Source: Lunularia cruciata
Taxonomy: Eukaryota > Streptophyta > Marchantiopsida > Lunulariales > Lunulariaceae
Direction of reading: 5' to 3'
DNA: 64,000 bases
Assembly: GCA_948567375.1 (NCBI GenBank)
Contig: OX419764.1
Location: 81,001-145,000 of the forward strand
Positions 1-9,411 of the stretch are shown piece after piece. Below the pieces are notes generated by a model. The model was not told the DNA's origin and made no database searches. It saw only the letters and a program-made list of their open reading frames with translations. The position numbers were made by a program, and so were the translations under genes. How positions within the stretch are numbered: the first letter of the stretch is position 1; each line of letters starts with the position of its first letter.

Positions 1-342
1 CATTTGCAAAGAATGATCGTTATAGCAAAATAGAAGAAAAAACCCACTGAAGCAATTTGTCCAATAGTAACATATGGTGCTTCCACGGGTTGACATCCAA
101 TCCAACCTAAAAGCAAGCAATCTGCTACAAGCAACCAAAACAATTTTTGGTGAATTGGTTGAAAAAATTGAACTACGTACCTATGAAGTGTTAATAAAAC
201 GTAAAGCCAATAATGACACAAAAACTAATCCTATGGCGGCTACACCCTCTAATTTGTTAGGTATACTTCGAAAAATTGCATAGACTGGTAAGAAAACCCA
301 TTCCAGCACTATATGAGCCGGGGTTGGCATGGAATTTGCGGG
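1..342 (-). pseudogene. cob: cob 3' exon, decayed apocytochrome b
   Basis: This is the C-terminal part of apocytochrome b (complex III, inner membrane), cut by the left edge of the window. It starts at the codon that follows cob nt 783. Read leftwards it gives the segment leading to the Qo-site motif and then the last membrane segments. The normally invariant PEWY motif reads LEWV here (bases 306-295). An in-frame TAG lies at 183-181, where the family has tyrosine. One extra base in a T-run near 163-170 then shifts the frame, and the downstream conserved stretch (CQPVEAP region) is readable only in the shifted frame. Together with the damaged 5' exon this makes the locus a pseudogene. I see the breaks directly. 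That a working cob lies elsewhere is inference. Confidence 0.85.
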
Positions 343-713
343 ATAGAGTCAAGAGTCCGCCCTGGGGCCCGTTCACCGATCTGGGATACAGCTCTACGAA
401 CCGTACGTTGCCCATCACACGGCTCTCTAACCTTATTTTCTTCGGAGCTTCTTCAACCCCGCACACCCCCCGAGCGCCTATTACACGGTCCTTTGAAGAT
501 GACCTGATAGACTGCGTCAAAGTCAAAAACTTGCCAAACGGTAACCATTTAGTAAGTACATAGGCTCCTTCCCTACTGTTTGTTATCAAGCGCTTTCCTA
601 TTGCTAGGTAGCTTTCGGTTAGGTGGGTAATACGGGCCTCTCTGACTCCCTAGGGATAAAAGTAACCCCTAGGACCTCCCCGTTGTTTCCTACACGGCTC
701 ATCCAAAAACCTT
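343..713 (-). other. 3' half of the cob group II intron (position 783)
   Basis: The remnant contains a clear domain V hairpin at about 388-425 (minus strand) and a 3' end in ...CTAT just before the exon at 342. Its 5' half, including the GUGYG-type start and most of domain I, is absent. Two related but longer copies lie at 21762-22560 and 30170-30985. The homology of this copy begins abruptly at an AAGG sequence joined directly to exon codons, which marks the deletion breakpoint. No ORF is present. Without its 5' splice site it cannot splice normally. Confidence 0.8.
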
Positions 714-1382
714 ATCTTTTACATAAAATAGGGATAAAAGCTATTTTATCTACAGAAGAATTGATACCCAATGGATTATTGGAACCATATTGATGTAATG
801 CAGCCAGATGAAGAATACTAGCACCTACTATTATAAAAGGAAGTAAGTAATGAAGGCTAAAAAAACGATTTAAGGTTGCATTGTCTAGCCACCCCAAAGC
901 CAAGTTACTATAGTGTCTCCTACGACAGGTATTGCGTTAGCTAAGCTTGTGGCTCCATGAAGAGGACCCCAAGGTAATACGTATCCTATAAAAGCTGTTA
1001 CCATAATTAAGAATAAGGTGACCACTCCAAGACAGCAAACTAATTTGCTAGGACTCGCATAACTTCCATAATATAAACCACGAAAAAAATGAAGCACAAT
1101 AAAAAACATACTGGCTCCATTAGCATACATATAACGAAGCAACCAGCCTCCTTTCACATCTCTTATGATGTGTTCTACGCTTAAGAAAGCTAGATCCACA
1201 TGAGGTGTATAATGCATAGCTAAGAAAACACCTGTAAGTATTTGGATAACCAAACAAAGACCAGCCAACGAACCAAAACCCCACCAATAACTTATATTGC
1301 TCGGAGTTAGATAATCTATCAAATGATTGTTAAGTGTAGAAAATATAGGTTGTTTAAGAATCGACAGTTGTCTTGCCTTCGT
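714..1382 (-). pseudogene. cob: cob 5' exon, decayed apocytochrome b
   Basis: This encodes the N-terminal two thirds of apocytochrome b, with recognisable haem-binding and membrane helices ([10 protein letters not shown] near the start, [21 protein letters not shown]). No ATG is present. The codon at the usual start region is ACG (1382-1380), followed by [11 protein letters not shown]. Compared with the family, whole codons are missing in the VVYLHIF segment (about 1095), and the conserved QMSFWGATVIT segment is reduced to PLHGAT (about 945). Near 735-745 two single-base deletions break the frame. The exon stops about 28 codons before nt 783, where a deletion fuses it to mid-intron sequence. 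Flanking atp6 and rps7 are intact, so this decay is specific to cob. Confidence 0.88.
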
Positions 1383-1398
1383 GCTTTTTTTTTGCGTA

Positions 1399-1620
1399 TC
1401 ATGGAAACTTTGTGTTCTTCATGATTGACGTCATACATAATGGGCAGGATTGACCCATCAATACAGGGCCTTAGGTTGAAAAAAATAAATATATATTTTT
1501 TTTCGTTCTATAACGCCAACTTAAGCCCGCATTGACGGAGTCCATAGAGCGAATAAAAAGAATTCTTTGGCGATGTGCATTTTAACCTTGAGCTGCTATG
1601 GCCTGCTGGGCTTTAGCTCT
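1399..1620. repeat. dispersed repeat, copy 1 (partner at 35889-36110)
   Basis: About 220 bases are nearly shared with 35889-36110, including the stretch around ATGGAAACTTTGTG and the block ending in CTTTGGCGATG. The middle of each copy carries an AT palindrome that differs between them. No gene is visible. A short forward frame at 1567-1779 has no recognisable product and is probably chance. The remaining bases to 1899 contain nothing I can name. Confidence 0.75.
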
Positions 1621-1899
1621 ATCCCTGTAAGGGCAGAGGGAAGAGGCCAAAAATCTATATTTTTTTTGCTTGGCGTTTTATTGTCCGAAGTTTCTGATTT
1701 GCATATGCTGAGTAATACTCGTGTAGTTTTGTTTTGCGCACCCTTGCGGGTAGCGCATGAGTACCCGCACAACCCCTAATTCTTAGGGGCGAAAGGTTAA
1801 GGTCTCCGACCATTGGTGTGCATTGCTTTGCGTCATCAACAGCAAACCCAGTTCTTTTATTCTGGTTGATTATGACGCGCGAAGGAAGTGAGGCCCTTT

Positions 1900-2658
1900 T
1901 TAATGAAGGTTTATAGCATCATTTAGGTAAATACATAGCAAAATTGTGAAAACATAAGCCTGGAGAATGGCAACACCTAATTCTAAACCAGTTAATGCGA
2001 ATACTATAAAAAAGGGAGCAAGTTGCGCTAAATACAGAATACCCCCCATGGATAGCATAGTCCAAGCAAACCCGCTTAAAATCTTGACTAAACTATGACC
2101 AGCCATCATATTGGCAAATAAACGTATTCCTAAGCTTAATGCGCGAAAACAATAAGAGATTAGCTCAAGAAGTACTAAGAAAGGTGCTAACGGCAAGGGT
2201 ACTCCTTGCGGTAATAAGAAACTGAAAAAATGGAGCCCATGTGTTTGAAATCCAACTATAGTTATTCCAATAAAAAAAGAGAATGAAAGACCTAGGGTAA
2301 TTATAAAATGACTTGTAACTGTAAAACTATATGGTATCATACCGATAAGATTACAAAATAATAAAAAAGTAAAGGTGACATAGATTAAGGGGAAAAACCG
2401 TTGTTTCACCGAAGAAGCACCACTTATTTGTTCGTTCACCAAATTAAGCACAAAATCATAAATCATTTCCACAAAGGATTGCCAAGCATTTGGTACTAAG
2501 TGTCCTCCATTCAGGGTGACAAAATGAACTAAAAGCAATACTAAACTGATAGTTAGTAGCATAAACAAAGAGGAGTTGGTAAATGAAAAATACAAGTTTC
2601 CTATATGAATAGGAATCAATTGAATAATTGCAAATTGTTCTAGCGGACTGCACGCCAT
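1900..2658 (-). CDS. atp6: ATP synthase F0 subunit a
   Basis: This is subunit a of the mitochondrial F1F0 ATP synthase, an inner-membrane protein forming the proton half-channels next to the subunit c ring (atp9). The product is 252 residues starting MACSPLEQF, the usual bryophyte start. An upstream in-frame start at 2739 would add 27 residues with no family match. It has several hydrophobic helices and the conserved arginine helix (LSLGIRLFANMMAGHSLVKIL), with the essential Arg in GIRLFAN. The C-terminus ends in YLNDAINLH. It is complete, with no frameshift and no codon that would need editing. It lies between the broken cob and the rps12-rps7 pair, all on the same strand. Confidence 0.97.
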   Translation of the reverse strand: MACSPLEQFAIIQLIPIHIGNLYFSFTNSSLFMLLTISLVLLLVHFVTLNGGHLVPNAWQSFVEMIYDFVLNLVNEQISGASSVKQRFFPLIYVTFTFLLFCNLIGMIPYSFTVTSHFIITLGLSFSFFIGITIVGFQTHGLHFFSFLLPQGVPLPLAPFLVLLELISYCFRALSLGIRLFANMMAGHSLVKILSGFAWTMLSMGGILYLAQLAPFFIVFALTGLELGVAILQAYVFTILLCIYLNDAINLH

Positions 2659-2892
2659 AATTAATTCTATTTTTTTTAGAAAAGGAGGCCGCTGGTAGCG
2701 ACTCACCGTAATAAGAGATAAAAAATTGAGTTTGGGCAAGTGGAAAAAGAAAAAGTCCTATTATTTTTTCGGATAACCGGTGAGAAATGCCATTACCCAG
2801 CCTAAGCATTGGTGGGCGGGAATCAGAAAAGGTTCTGTGGTAAGCCGCCTCGTTCTACTATACAAAAAGTCCCAACGCATAACACACAGAAT

Positions 2893-3714
2893 TTAGCTAC
2901 TTCCCATAGCTTTTGATAAGGTGTATACTAAAGAAGCGGGTTGAACCGGAGAGTTTCTAATTATGAATTTCTTCCAATGTCGAATCCGTAAAATCACCAA
3001 ACTAAGGTAATAAACACCTATAAACAAATTCAGACCAGCCCCTAAAAAAATGAAAATATTACATAAAAATGAATCCTTATCTACATATTTTCTAAAACCA
3101 AACAAGGATACGTATAAAAATTCCAACAATTTGATATTAATTAACCTTTCTAACAGTAAAACAAATCTGATTTCATAGGGCCCTTCTTTCGTAAAGGCAA
3201 AGAAGTTTGCGGAAATTGTAAAGCCATTTCCGGCCAAAGGATCCGTAAAGCCAAAGAAGCACGTAGTGCCTGTAAAGGCAAAGAAGTGTTCTTCGGACGG
3301 TCCGAAGAACACTTCTACGAAAGAAGGGCCGAAGGGTTCGACATGAAGACCCAATAGGGGAGAGGCCGATACCCGTTGGTCGCGCGTCTTCGACCCGGGT
3401 AAAATTTTTTTATTCATCCCCGGGGCGATGGAATTAATTAAAGAGGTAGTCCAAGTAATCTCTATATAAAATAAGTGAATTATCTTGTACCATATCAATA
3501 TTCTAATAACCAATAGTCTAGTAATTTATCCCTTTTTTATCTCATACCATCTAGTACTAAAAGCTTCACAATCACTGCGGGTTCCCCTATCAAATTGACA
3601 AAATATAGCAAAACAATCAAAGTAAGAGAAAATTTGGCGCATAGTCAGATATTTTATTGCCAAATCAAAATGAAAAAAAAAGTTTAGGATGGTGCATCTG
3701 CCCAAGTATAGCAA
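2893..3714 (-). CDS. unidentified membrane-protein frame with embedded repeat
   Basis: One reading frame runs leftwards from 3714 to 2893, with a single TAA at about 3526. The part after that stop is 206 codons. The start region contains WYKIIHLFYIE, and the C-terminal third has two strongly hydrophobic stretches (around LCNIFIFLGAGLNLFIGVYY) and a basic tail. The middle, about 3180-3330, translates a GC-rich palindromic repeat of the dispersed family and so is not original protein. A second, broken relative starts at 7258 (WYKIIHFFNIE). I do not recognise the family. Its location between rps7 and atp6 on the same strand suggests a genuine mitochondrial gene, but it may already be dead. Confidence 0.45.
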
Positions 3715-3795
3715 AAGATCACCTTGCCAAATTAAAAAAAAAATGTTTTCAGTCGCTCGCGGGTGAGCTTTTTTATAATTGATAAAGTAGATAGT

Positions 3796-4488
3796 TTACC
3801 ACCATCTATAATGGGAGAAACTACGATTGGCTTCAGCAAGTTTATGAAGATCATCCCTTTTTTTACGGGCAATCCCCATCTTTTGGGAAGCCTCCAGTAT
3901 CTCAGCGTATAAACATTGATCTAAGCTTATGCTCTTTTTGCCCATACGTCGTTTGGCTGCTGATTCAAGCATCCAACGAATAGCTAAGGTTTCTTGACGA
4001 TTTGTTGCTATAATAGACGGTACTAATCGAGTAGTCCCTGAGATTCTTACTTTTTTCACTTCACAAATAGGCTTGACATTTTCTATGGCGTTAACCAAAA
4101 GTTTTATTACATCGCCATGAGGAGCTAGACGATGAAACGTTTTATAAACAATAGCACGAGATCTCGTTTTTTTACCATCAATCATGCAAATGTGAACCAA
4201 TTTTTTTATTAATTGTTTTTGTTTACCATTCAAGCCCCGGATATAGCCCAAATTGTCTGAGCAATTGTATGTGCTTGCCCTACGGCCCCTAGGTCTTGAT
4301 GGCAAAAGCCCTTCCAGGGCATAGCATAAATATCTACGGTGGGATAAGCAAAGCGCATAAAAGCTTTCTGTTTCGCGACAAAATCTATTTTTTTTCGTTC
4401 CCACCTTCTCTGAAAGTCTTGATGAGTGAAACCAATCAAGGGATGAACTAAAAACACAGCTGAAATTCGATTTTCCAAATAAATTCAT
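3796..4488 (-). CDS. rps7: ribosomal protein S7
   Basis: This is uS7 of the mitochondrial small ribosomal subunit, which nucleates the 3' domain of 18S rRNA. The product has 230 residues. Residues from about 85 to the end match the S7 core ([42 protein letters not shown], and the C-terminal [16 protein letters not shown]). The first 80 residues are a long extension of the kind known in bryophytes. Its ATG overlaps the rps12 stop by four bases (ATGA), so the two genes are almost certainly translated from one mRNA. It is intact. Confidence 0.95.
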   Translation of the reverse strand: MNLFGKSNFSCVFSSSLDWFHSSRLSEKVGTKKNRFCRETESFYALCLSHRRYLCYALEGLLPSRPRGRRASTYNCSDNLGYIRGLNGKQKQLIKKLVHICMIDGKKTRSRAIVYKTFHRLAPHGDVIKLLVNAIENVKPICEVKKVRISGTTRLVPSIIATNRQETLAIRWMLESAAKRRMGKKSISLDQCLYAEILEASQKMGIARKKRDDLHKLAEANRSFSHYRWW

Positions 4489-4865
4489 ATATAATCTTTG
4501 GGTTTTTTTGTACCATATTTAGATCTGCCTCGACGTCGACCCGGTATTCCTTGAAGATCTTTAACTCCTCGAATACAATGGTATTTTACGCCTGGCAAAT
4601 CTTGCACTCTACCTCCTCTAACCATAACCACAGAATGCTCTTGCAAATTATGACCTTCGCCGGGAATGTAAGCAATTATTTCATTTCGATTGGTTAAACG
4701 TACTTTAGCTATCTTGCGTAAAGCTGAATTAGGTTTTTTCGGCGATCTTGTCGAAACACGCAGGCAAACCCCCTGCTTTTGAGGACATTTATTTAAAGCT
4801 CGAGTACGCTTTGTGCGTCGTTTCGACTCTCTGCCTTTACGAACAAGCTGATTCATTGTTGGCAT
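4485..4865 (-). CDS. rps12: ribosomal protein S12
   Basis: This is uS12, part of the decoding centre of the mitochondrial small subunit. It has 126 residues and the full family length. The start is [13 protein letters not shown]. The invariant [15 protein letters not shown] and the [29 protein letters not shown] block are present, and the tail is [14 protein letters not shown]. There is no intron. It is co-directional with rps7 and overlaps it by four bases, the ancestral bacterial str-operon order. Confidence 0.97.
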   Translation of the reverse strand: MPTMNQLVRKGRESKRRTKRTRALNKCPQKQGVCLRVSTRSPKKPNSALRKIAKVRLTNRNEIIAYIPGEGHNLQEHSVVMVRGGRVQDLPGVKYHCIRGVKDLQGIPGRRRGRSKYGTKKPKDYI

Positions 4866-5149
4866 ATTTTGCTTACTTTGTTTTTTTTCATTTATTTTTC
4901 AGTCCTTCGGACAAAAAAATCGGCTCAAAATCGTTTGATTAATCTCCAAACGAAAAATACGAATTTCTAGATATTTTAAAGCTCTTCGGCCTTCACTCTC
5001 CTTCCTTTGTTTTGTCCGACAAAACAAAGCGCCCCTCGGGTCCGAAGAAGACTTCAAAACCAAAAATGTTTTTTGTTTCTGCTCTTCGCGCCTTCGGCCC
5101 TCTCGCATATCGTTCAGCCACTTTAGGGGGTTGCTACGAAGATCTATTG

Positions 5150-6137
5150 ATAATAGGTAGAACTTATTTTACGGCCGTCACCGAACCGTACGTGCTAGTT
5201 TCCCATCATAAGGCTCCTACGGGAACGTTACGGAACAGGGCTATATTTCTAGGGGTGGCCTGCGTAGGCCTACAATTACTAGTCTTCCGCCTTAGACATT
5301 ATCCTCCCCATCCCCCTGGGGTAAGAGGCTGCGGGGTTATCCTATTCCTCAAAGTAAATTTTTTATTTGCTAGCATCAGTTTTATTATGCTAAGAAAGTT
5401 GACAAAAAAAATATTTTAGGCAAGTAGTGCTCGACCTGCCGGGAAAGGGCCGGAGGTGCGAAGCCGAGCCACTTTGTGGTTCCGAAGGAGACTTTTTTTG
5501 CTTTACGGAGGTTGTTTCAAGTGCCGTTCTCGGCAAAGGTAAAACACCAGCCGGCTGGCCCTTCTCTTTCAAGTCGCTTTCACTGAGGCCCTTTGTCTTT
5601 TGAACATACGCCGATAGGCGAGTGAAAAAGTGTTGAGTCTCCTCCATCGCTCGAAGGTCTGCGAAAGCATTTCGGACTGAAGAATAGGAGGTTAGCGCCT
5701 TGCGAAACAGATCGTCATCCTCGAGCACCTCCTCCCAAGTCTTCTTCGAAAGAAGAAGATTAGCTAAGTCTGGACCTCGGTACTTCATGGATGATGCTCG
5801 TCCACGAACAGGGATCTCATCCAAACGTTCCCCCCAGCAGACAAGGGTTTTATCCTGCTTTAGCAGGTATCTGCATATTGTGTTCCAGCCCTTATGGAAT
5901 GACACATTACATTGATGGCCTTCGAACTCGGGATACGCAGAGCTTCTCTTCTTGGTAGCCGTTAAATGGCTAGCATATTAATTCTTCAGGCCAATGTGGT
6001 AACCGAAGTGGTTCTCTTTAGAAAGTACGATGCTAATACAAGAGAACAGGGACCGGAGACGGCTTATGGTCATCTCCGGTGTAACTTCTCGCTTCTCTGC
6101 ATGAGATAGCGTTATTAGTATGTATCTTCGCACATTG
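5150..6137 (-). mobile_element. group II intron-like element without recognised exons
   Basis: On the minus strand a group II-style 5' end (GTGCGAAGATAC) begins at 6137. A domain V hairpin with the GAGCC...GTACGGTTC pattern lies at about 5182-5220, giving an element of roughly 1 kb. GC-rich domain I-like stems (CCGGAGATGACC...GTCTCCGG) follow the 5' end. The flanking sequences do not give a protein or RNA exon that I can identify, and the 3' boundary is approximate. A frame without reverse transcriptase motifs lies inside. It could be an intron of a lost gene or a transposed copy. Confidence 0.55.
5390..5983 (-). CDS. hypothetical frame inside the group II-like element
   Basis: A leftward frame is open from about 5983. 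The first plausible start is a GTG at 5905, and it ends at 5390. About 130 residues look like ordinary charged soluble protein (for example KYRGPDLANLLLSKKTWEEVLEDDD). The last 45 residues (from about 5525) translate a dispersed GC-rich repeat. It has no YADD box, domain X or HNH signature, so it is not a maturase that I can recognise. No function is assigned. Confidence 0.3.
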
Positions 6138-6878
6138 GAAGATGAAGAAGATTAAATGGACATATTTTTTATTTCTTTTTCTTTTTTCAATAACAAGTAA
6201 ATTTGGGACCGATTTGAGGAACCAATTTGCTGCCAGTGGTACCCAAGTAGTAACTACGGGCTCGAGGAGTTATAAAATCTTTTTTTGTAAAAACTCATTT
6301 GTTTTATTATGAACCTCTTCGCTTTTCTTCGCGCAACGATTCGCGTTCTCAGCATCATGCCATTTTTTTTTTCACCGATAGTCTTAGGTTCCAAAGGAGA
6401 CTTCTTTGGCTTACCAAAGAAGGATTTTTTCATGTCGGCGTAGCTTTCTTTTAAGAGTTTTAGGTATTTCAAAGTTTGGGCATCCCTTGTATCTTCGTGC
6501 TGTCTTAAAGAATTAAATAGATTTCAACCTTGTTCCTGTTGCTTAAAACCCAACTCTGTTTGCTTAATACGTTTGTTTGCACGTATCCCCTCCATTGCAA
6601 TACGTTTTTTTGATTGTTGCGAGGATAACTCGATCTCGTCTTCTTTATGCTTAAAATATGCACCTATATTCTACAAAGCGACCCCTCCCGCAAAAACGGC
6701 AGATGCTCAACCTGCGATAGGTTTCCAATTTGAACTTGCAGTGCGCAGCGCATCCTTGGCGGCGCCACTCATTCTCCTAATTTGAATATTAGTAAATTCA
6801 TGGTCCATAGGCGCCACTAATACGTTCTCAGGGCGTACTGGTAAACTATTTAGCACTTTCCCCTCGGTGCAGATTCCG
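6138..6878. other. intergenic, no supported gene
   Basis: A minus-strand lysine-rich frame at 6254-6472 is largely the translation of a dispersed palindromic repeat (about 6385-6425) and is not accepted as a gene. The rest shows no tRNA, rRNA or recognisable protein. Confidence 0.5.
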
Positions 6879-6879
6879 T

Positions 6880-7258
6880 TTCAATGTAGTGTAAGTGGAG
6901 CCAAAGCCTCATACGAAGATACAGTAAAGTTACAGTTGCGATAATGGTGAGGAAGACACAAAAAGGTAATAATAAATGTCTGATAGCGGATAGACCGCTG
7001 CACCAAATATGCAAATAATGCAATTACAAGTAATGAAAGTGGTTAGGACCGACAATCATAATTTTCGAAATTAAGACATTAAAAAAGACACTTTTGAAAC
7101 CAATAAGATTCATAAAAGCTCTTTTCCAAAAAAATGCCCAAAAACGATGCAAGTAAAAAAATAGCTAATAAATGAAAAACAGATATCTTCAAACTTAATT
7201 CAATATTAAAAAAGTGAATAATTTTGTACCAAACGAAAACCAGGATAATTAAAAGCAT
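6880..7258 (-). pseudogene. broken relative of the unidentified frame at 2893-3714
   Basis: From an ATG at 7258 a 59-codon frame runs to a TAA at 7081-7079. It begins MLLIILVFVWYKIIHFFNIE, matching the start of the 2893-3714 frame (WYKIIHLFYIE), and has a hydrophobic stretch (HLLAIFLLASFLGIFLE). Downstream bases to about 6880 stay hydrophobic in other frames (for example FCVFLTIIATVTLLYLRMRLW), which suggests a frameshifted continuation. The product family is unknown. Confidence 0.35.
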
Positions 7259-7347
7259 TGAAGTTTATTCTTTTTTTTTTTTAAACCTCCCCCGTGCGCC
7301 AGAAAGCTTTTTTAACTTTGCTTTTAGAGCAACCTTAGTGAAGGGAG

Positions 7348-7420
7348 TATCCCTTACGGGATTTGAACCCGTGTCTTCGACATGAAAAGACGATGTCCTA
7401 TACCCCTAGACGAAAGGGAC
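7348..7420 (-). tRNA. trnE: tRNA-Glu (UUC)
   Basis: A full cloverleaf reads from GTCCCTT to AAGGGAT, with anticodon TTC in the loop and a TTCAAAT T-loop. A partial copy of the same neighbourhood lies at 8700-8795. Confidence 0.95.
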
Positions 7421-7617
7421 GAAATCACTTCAGGCTCGTAGGTGCGCCTAACGGTGCCGTAAGTCTACTATTTTGTCTCGAGGTGAAAGCATAAAAACAA
7501 AAATATTTTTGTTTTTTTATTGGTCCGTATTCAGCAGAATGCTTATTATCCGCTAGGGGGCGAAGCCCGAAGCATTACAGAGGCCCGTAGGCCGAATGGC
7601 TCTGCGGGTCAGCCGCT

Positions 7618-8343
7618 TCATCGATTAAAATAGATATCGAAGTCATGAAGGACTTCTTGTAACCTCTTTTTACTTTCACTCAACAGTATACTCAGCATAT
7701 CCGTTTGAGGCTGCAAGCCAAGCATTGTATTGCGCTTGAAGTGTTTAGAAAGGTTTTCAAGTAGAATAAAATGGCCTGTTCTATATTTCGAGGTCCCAAG
7801 GTCGAGACCAGCGGGAGAGGCTTTTGCGTATTCGAGATGACGAATTACAGGTTCAAGATCCCCCTACGCAACGAATTCTAGGATAATAGCGCCCCCTTGT
7901 TCAACAGTGACGCTGAATTTGCAAAAGAACCTGGGTATAGCCAAACCTTTACGGGTTTAAATACTACAAGAGATGTATCCATCCCCCCCCCCCCCCCCTT
8001 CGATTATACCGGATAAATAGTCTACATAACGCTTCAATGTTCGATTCTCTATCAAAAGCCGAGTTTTTTTCTGATGTTGTTCAGAAAGGGAGTGCGCACG
8101 ACGAATAAGATCTTCAGCAGCACCTAGAGAAGAGTCCATTGAAAACGAATGACTATTTTCCTATCGAGATAACCTCAAATTATTTGATTCAAATTCTTTG
8201 TCCTTATCAGATGTATAAAGACTAAATTTTATATCGATGATGCTATGTCGACTTTCTGGCGTATTGTGCGTATTCTCGCCCACAATTGAAGAAAGGGCCT
8301 CATCAAGCAAAGATCCAAGAAATTCAACCCATACATTTTGCAC
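7618..8343 (-). pseudogene. unidentified 241-codon frame with three internal stops
   Basis: A single minus-strand frame runs from 8343 (GTG; sequence further upstream to about 8395 also reads open) to a TGA at 7620-7618. It is interrupted only by in-frame TAG (8163), TAA (7959) and TAG (7866), with no frameshift visible. The text looks like real protein: charged helices early on, a lysine/arginine-rich stretch (SEQHQKKTRLLIENRTLKRY), a short glycine run encoded by a 16-C tract (7983-7998), and a C-terminus ending LHDFDIYFNR. The last 60 codons have a degraded second copy at 31085-31330. I do not recognise the family. Bases near 7790-7830 include a dispersed repeat. Confidence 0.4.
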
Positions 8344-8639
8344 GAAGCACTTTCTACTAGAGCAATAAATTATCGCACGGGCTCTAGAACCTCAATCCTG
8401 ACTTTAGATGCGCTTAGTTTACCGGTATTGTTTTCAAAAAAAACGAAATATTATGGAAGAACAACACACTTCAAAAGTAAATGATGCCGTTGTGAAAAAA
8501 CGGCAACTGGCCGAATGTAATAACCAAAAGTCATACGAGCATCTTTTTTGAATAAAATCTGTAAGCTACCATCGGTTTCAAAAAATCCTAATAGGTACTC
8601 TGAACTTAGAATTGACGGTTCATAAAACAAACAAGTTTT

Positions 8640-9330
8640 CTTTTTGCATAATAGTATTCTTATTTATCATTGGAAAGTATTTTTTTTTTGTAAAAACTTC
8701 CCCCCGTGCACCAGAAAGCCTTTTCGCTCTGCTTTTAGAGCAACCGTAGTAACGGTCGCTGCTTCGCCCCTTACGGGATTTGAAGTCTTCGACGTCCAAA
8801 AAAGTTTTGTTTTTTCGCTGCGCAACGAGAAAACAAAATGGAATGCGCCTCCATATAACGCTTATAGAACCCTCCAGAAAACGCAAAGCAAAAAAAAATA
8901 TATATATATCCCTACGGTCCGGGAGAGCTTCAGCCCTATACCCTATCGGGGAGATAGCCTCCCCCGGCCCTCTCCCAGAAAGCTTTGGGGTTCCAAAAGC
9001 CCTTTTTTTTAAGTTTTTTTATTTTTTTGTCAGTTTCTTGTCAGTTTTTTCCTGTTCCTGTCAGTTTTTTTTATTTTTTTCTCCGACAGTCCCCTTGGGG
9101 GCCTTTTTTTTAAGTTTTTTTCTCTTTTTTGTCTGACAGTACCCCGCGCTACGGGCCTTTTGTCTCGGCTTTAGCTCTATCCCCGACACATAAATGGAAA
9201 AAAACTGACAAAAAAAACAAAATAGAAAAGACGAACAAAGGGAAGAGAAGCCACTAACTTCTCGCGCCTTCTGCTTGCTTCGCCTATGATCACAAACATT
9301 TCGTCCCTGTTAAACGAAAGACCGGTAAAT
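8640..9330. repeat. repeat-filled spacer including a partial trnE duplicate
   Basis: Bases 8700-8795 repeat the sequence 7285-7382, including the 3' part of trnE (CCTTACGGGATTTGAA), but the tRNA is not complete. The rest holds AT palindromes, T-rich tracts and TGTCAGTTTTTT/GTCTGACAGT elements (9030-9140). No gene is visible. Confidence 0.65.
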
Positions 9331-9339
9331 AACCCTCCA

Positions 9340-9411
9340 AGCGGAAAAAGGGACTTGAACCCTCAACCTTAGCCTTGGCAAGGCTATACTCTACCATTAA
9401 GCTATTTCCGC
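9340..9411 (-). tRNA. trnG-GCC: tRNA-Gly (GCC)
   Basis: The acceptor stem is GCGGAAA paired with TTTCCGC, the anticodon is GCC, the T-loop is TTCAAGT, and the cloverleaf is complete. Confidence 0.95.

Noticed and set aside
257-589. Minus-strand and plus-strand open frames of 64-110 codons
   Set aside because: They run through the cob exon and intron remnant in wrong frames and have no protein signature.
6254-6472. Lysine-rich 72-codon frame
   Set aside because: Its middle is the translation of a dispersed palindromic repeat, and the ends resemble nothing known.
8700-8795. Second trnE
   Set aside because: Only the 3' part of the tRNA and its downstream flank are present, with no 5' half and no anticodon arm.
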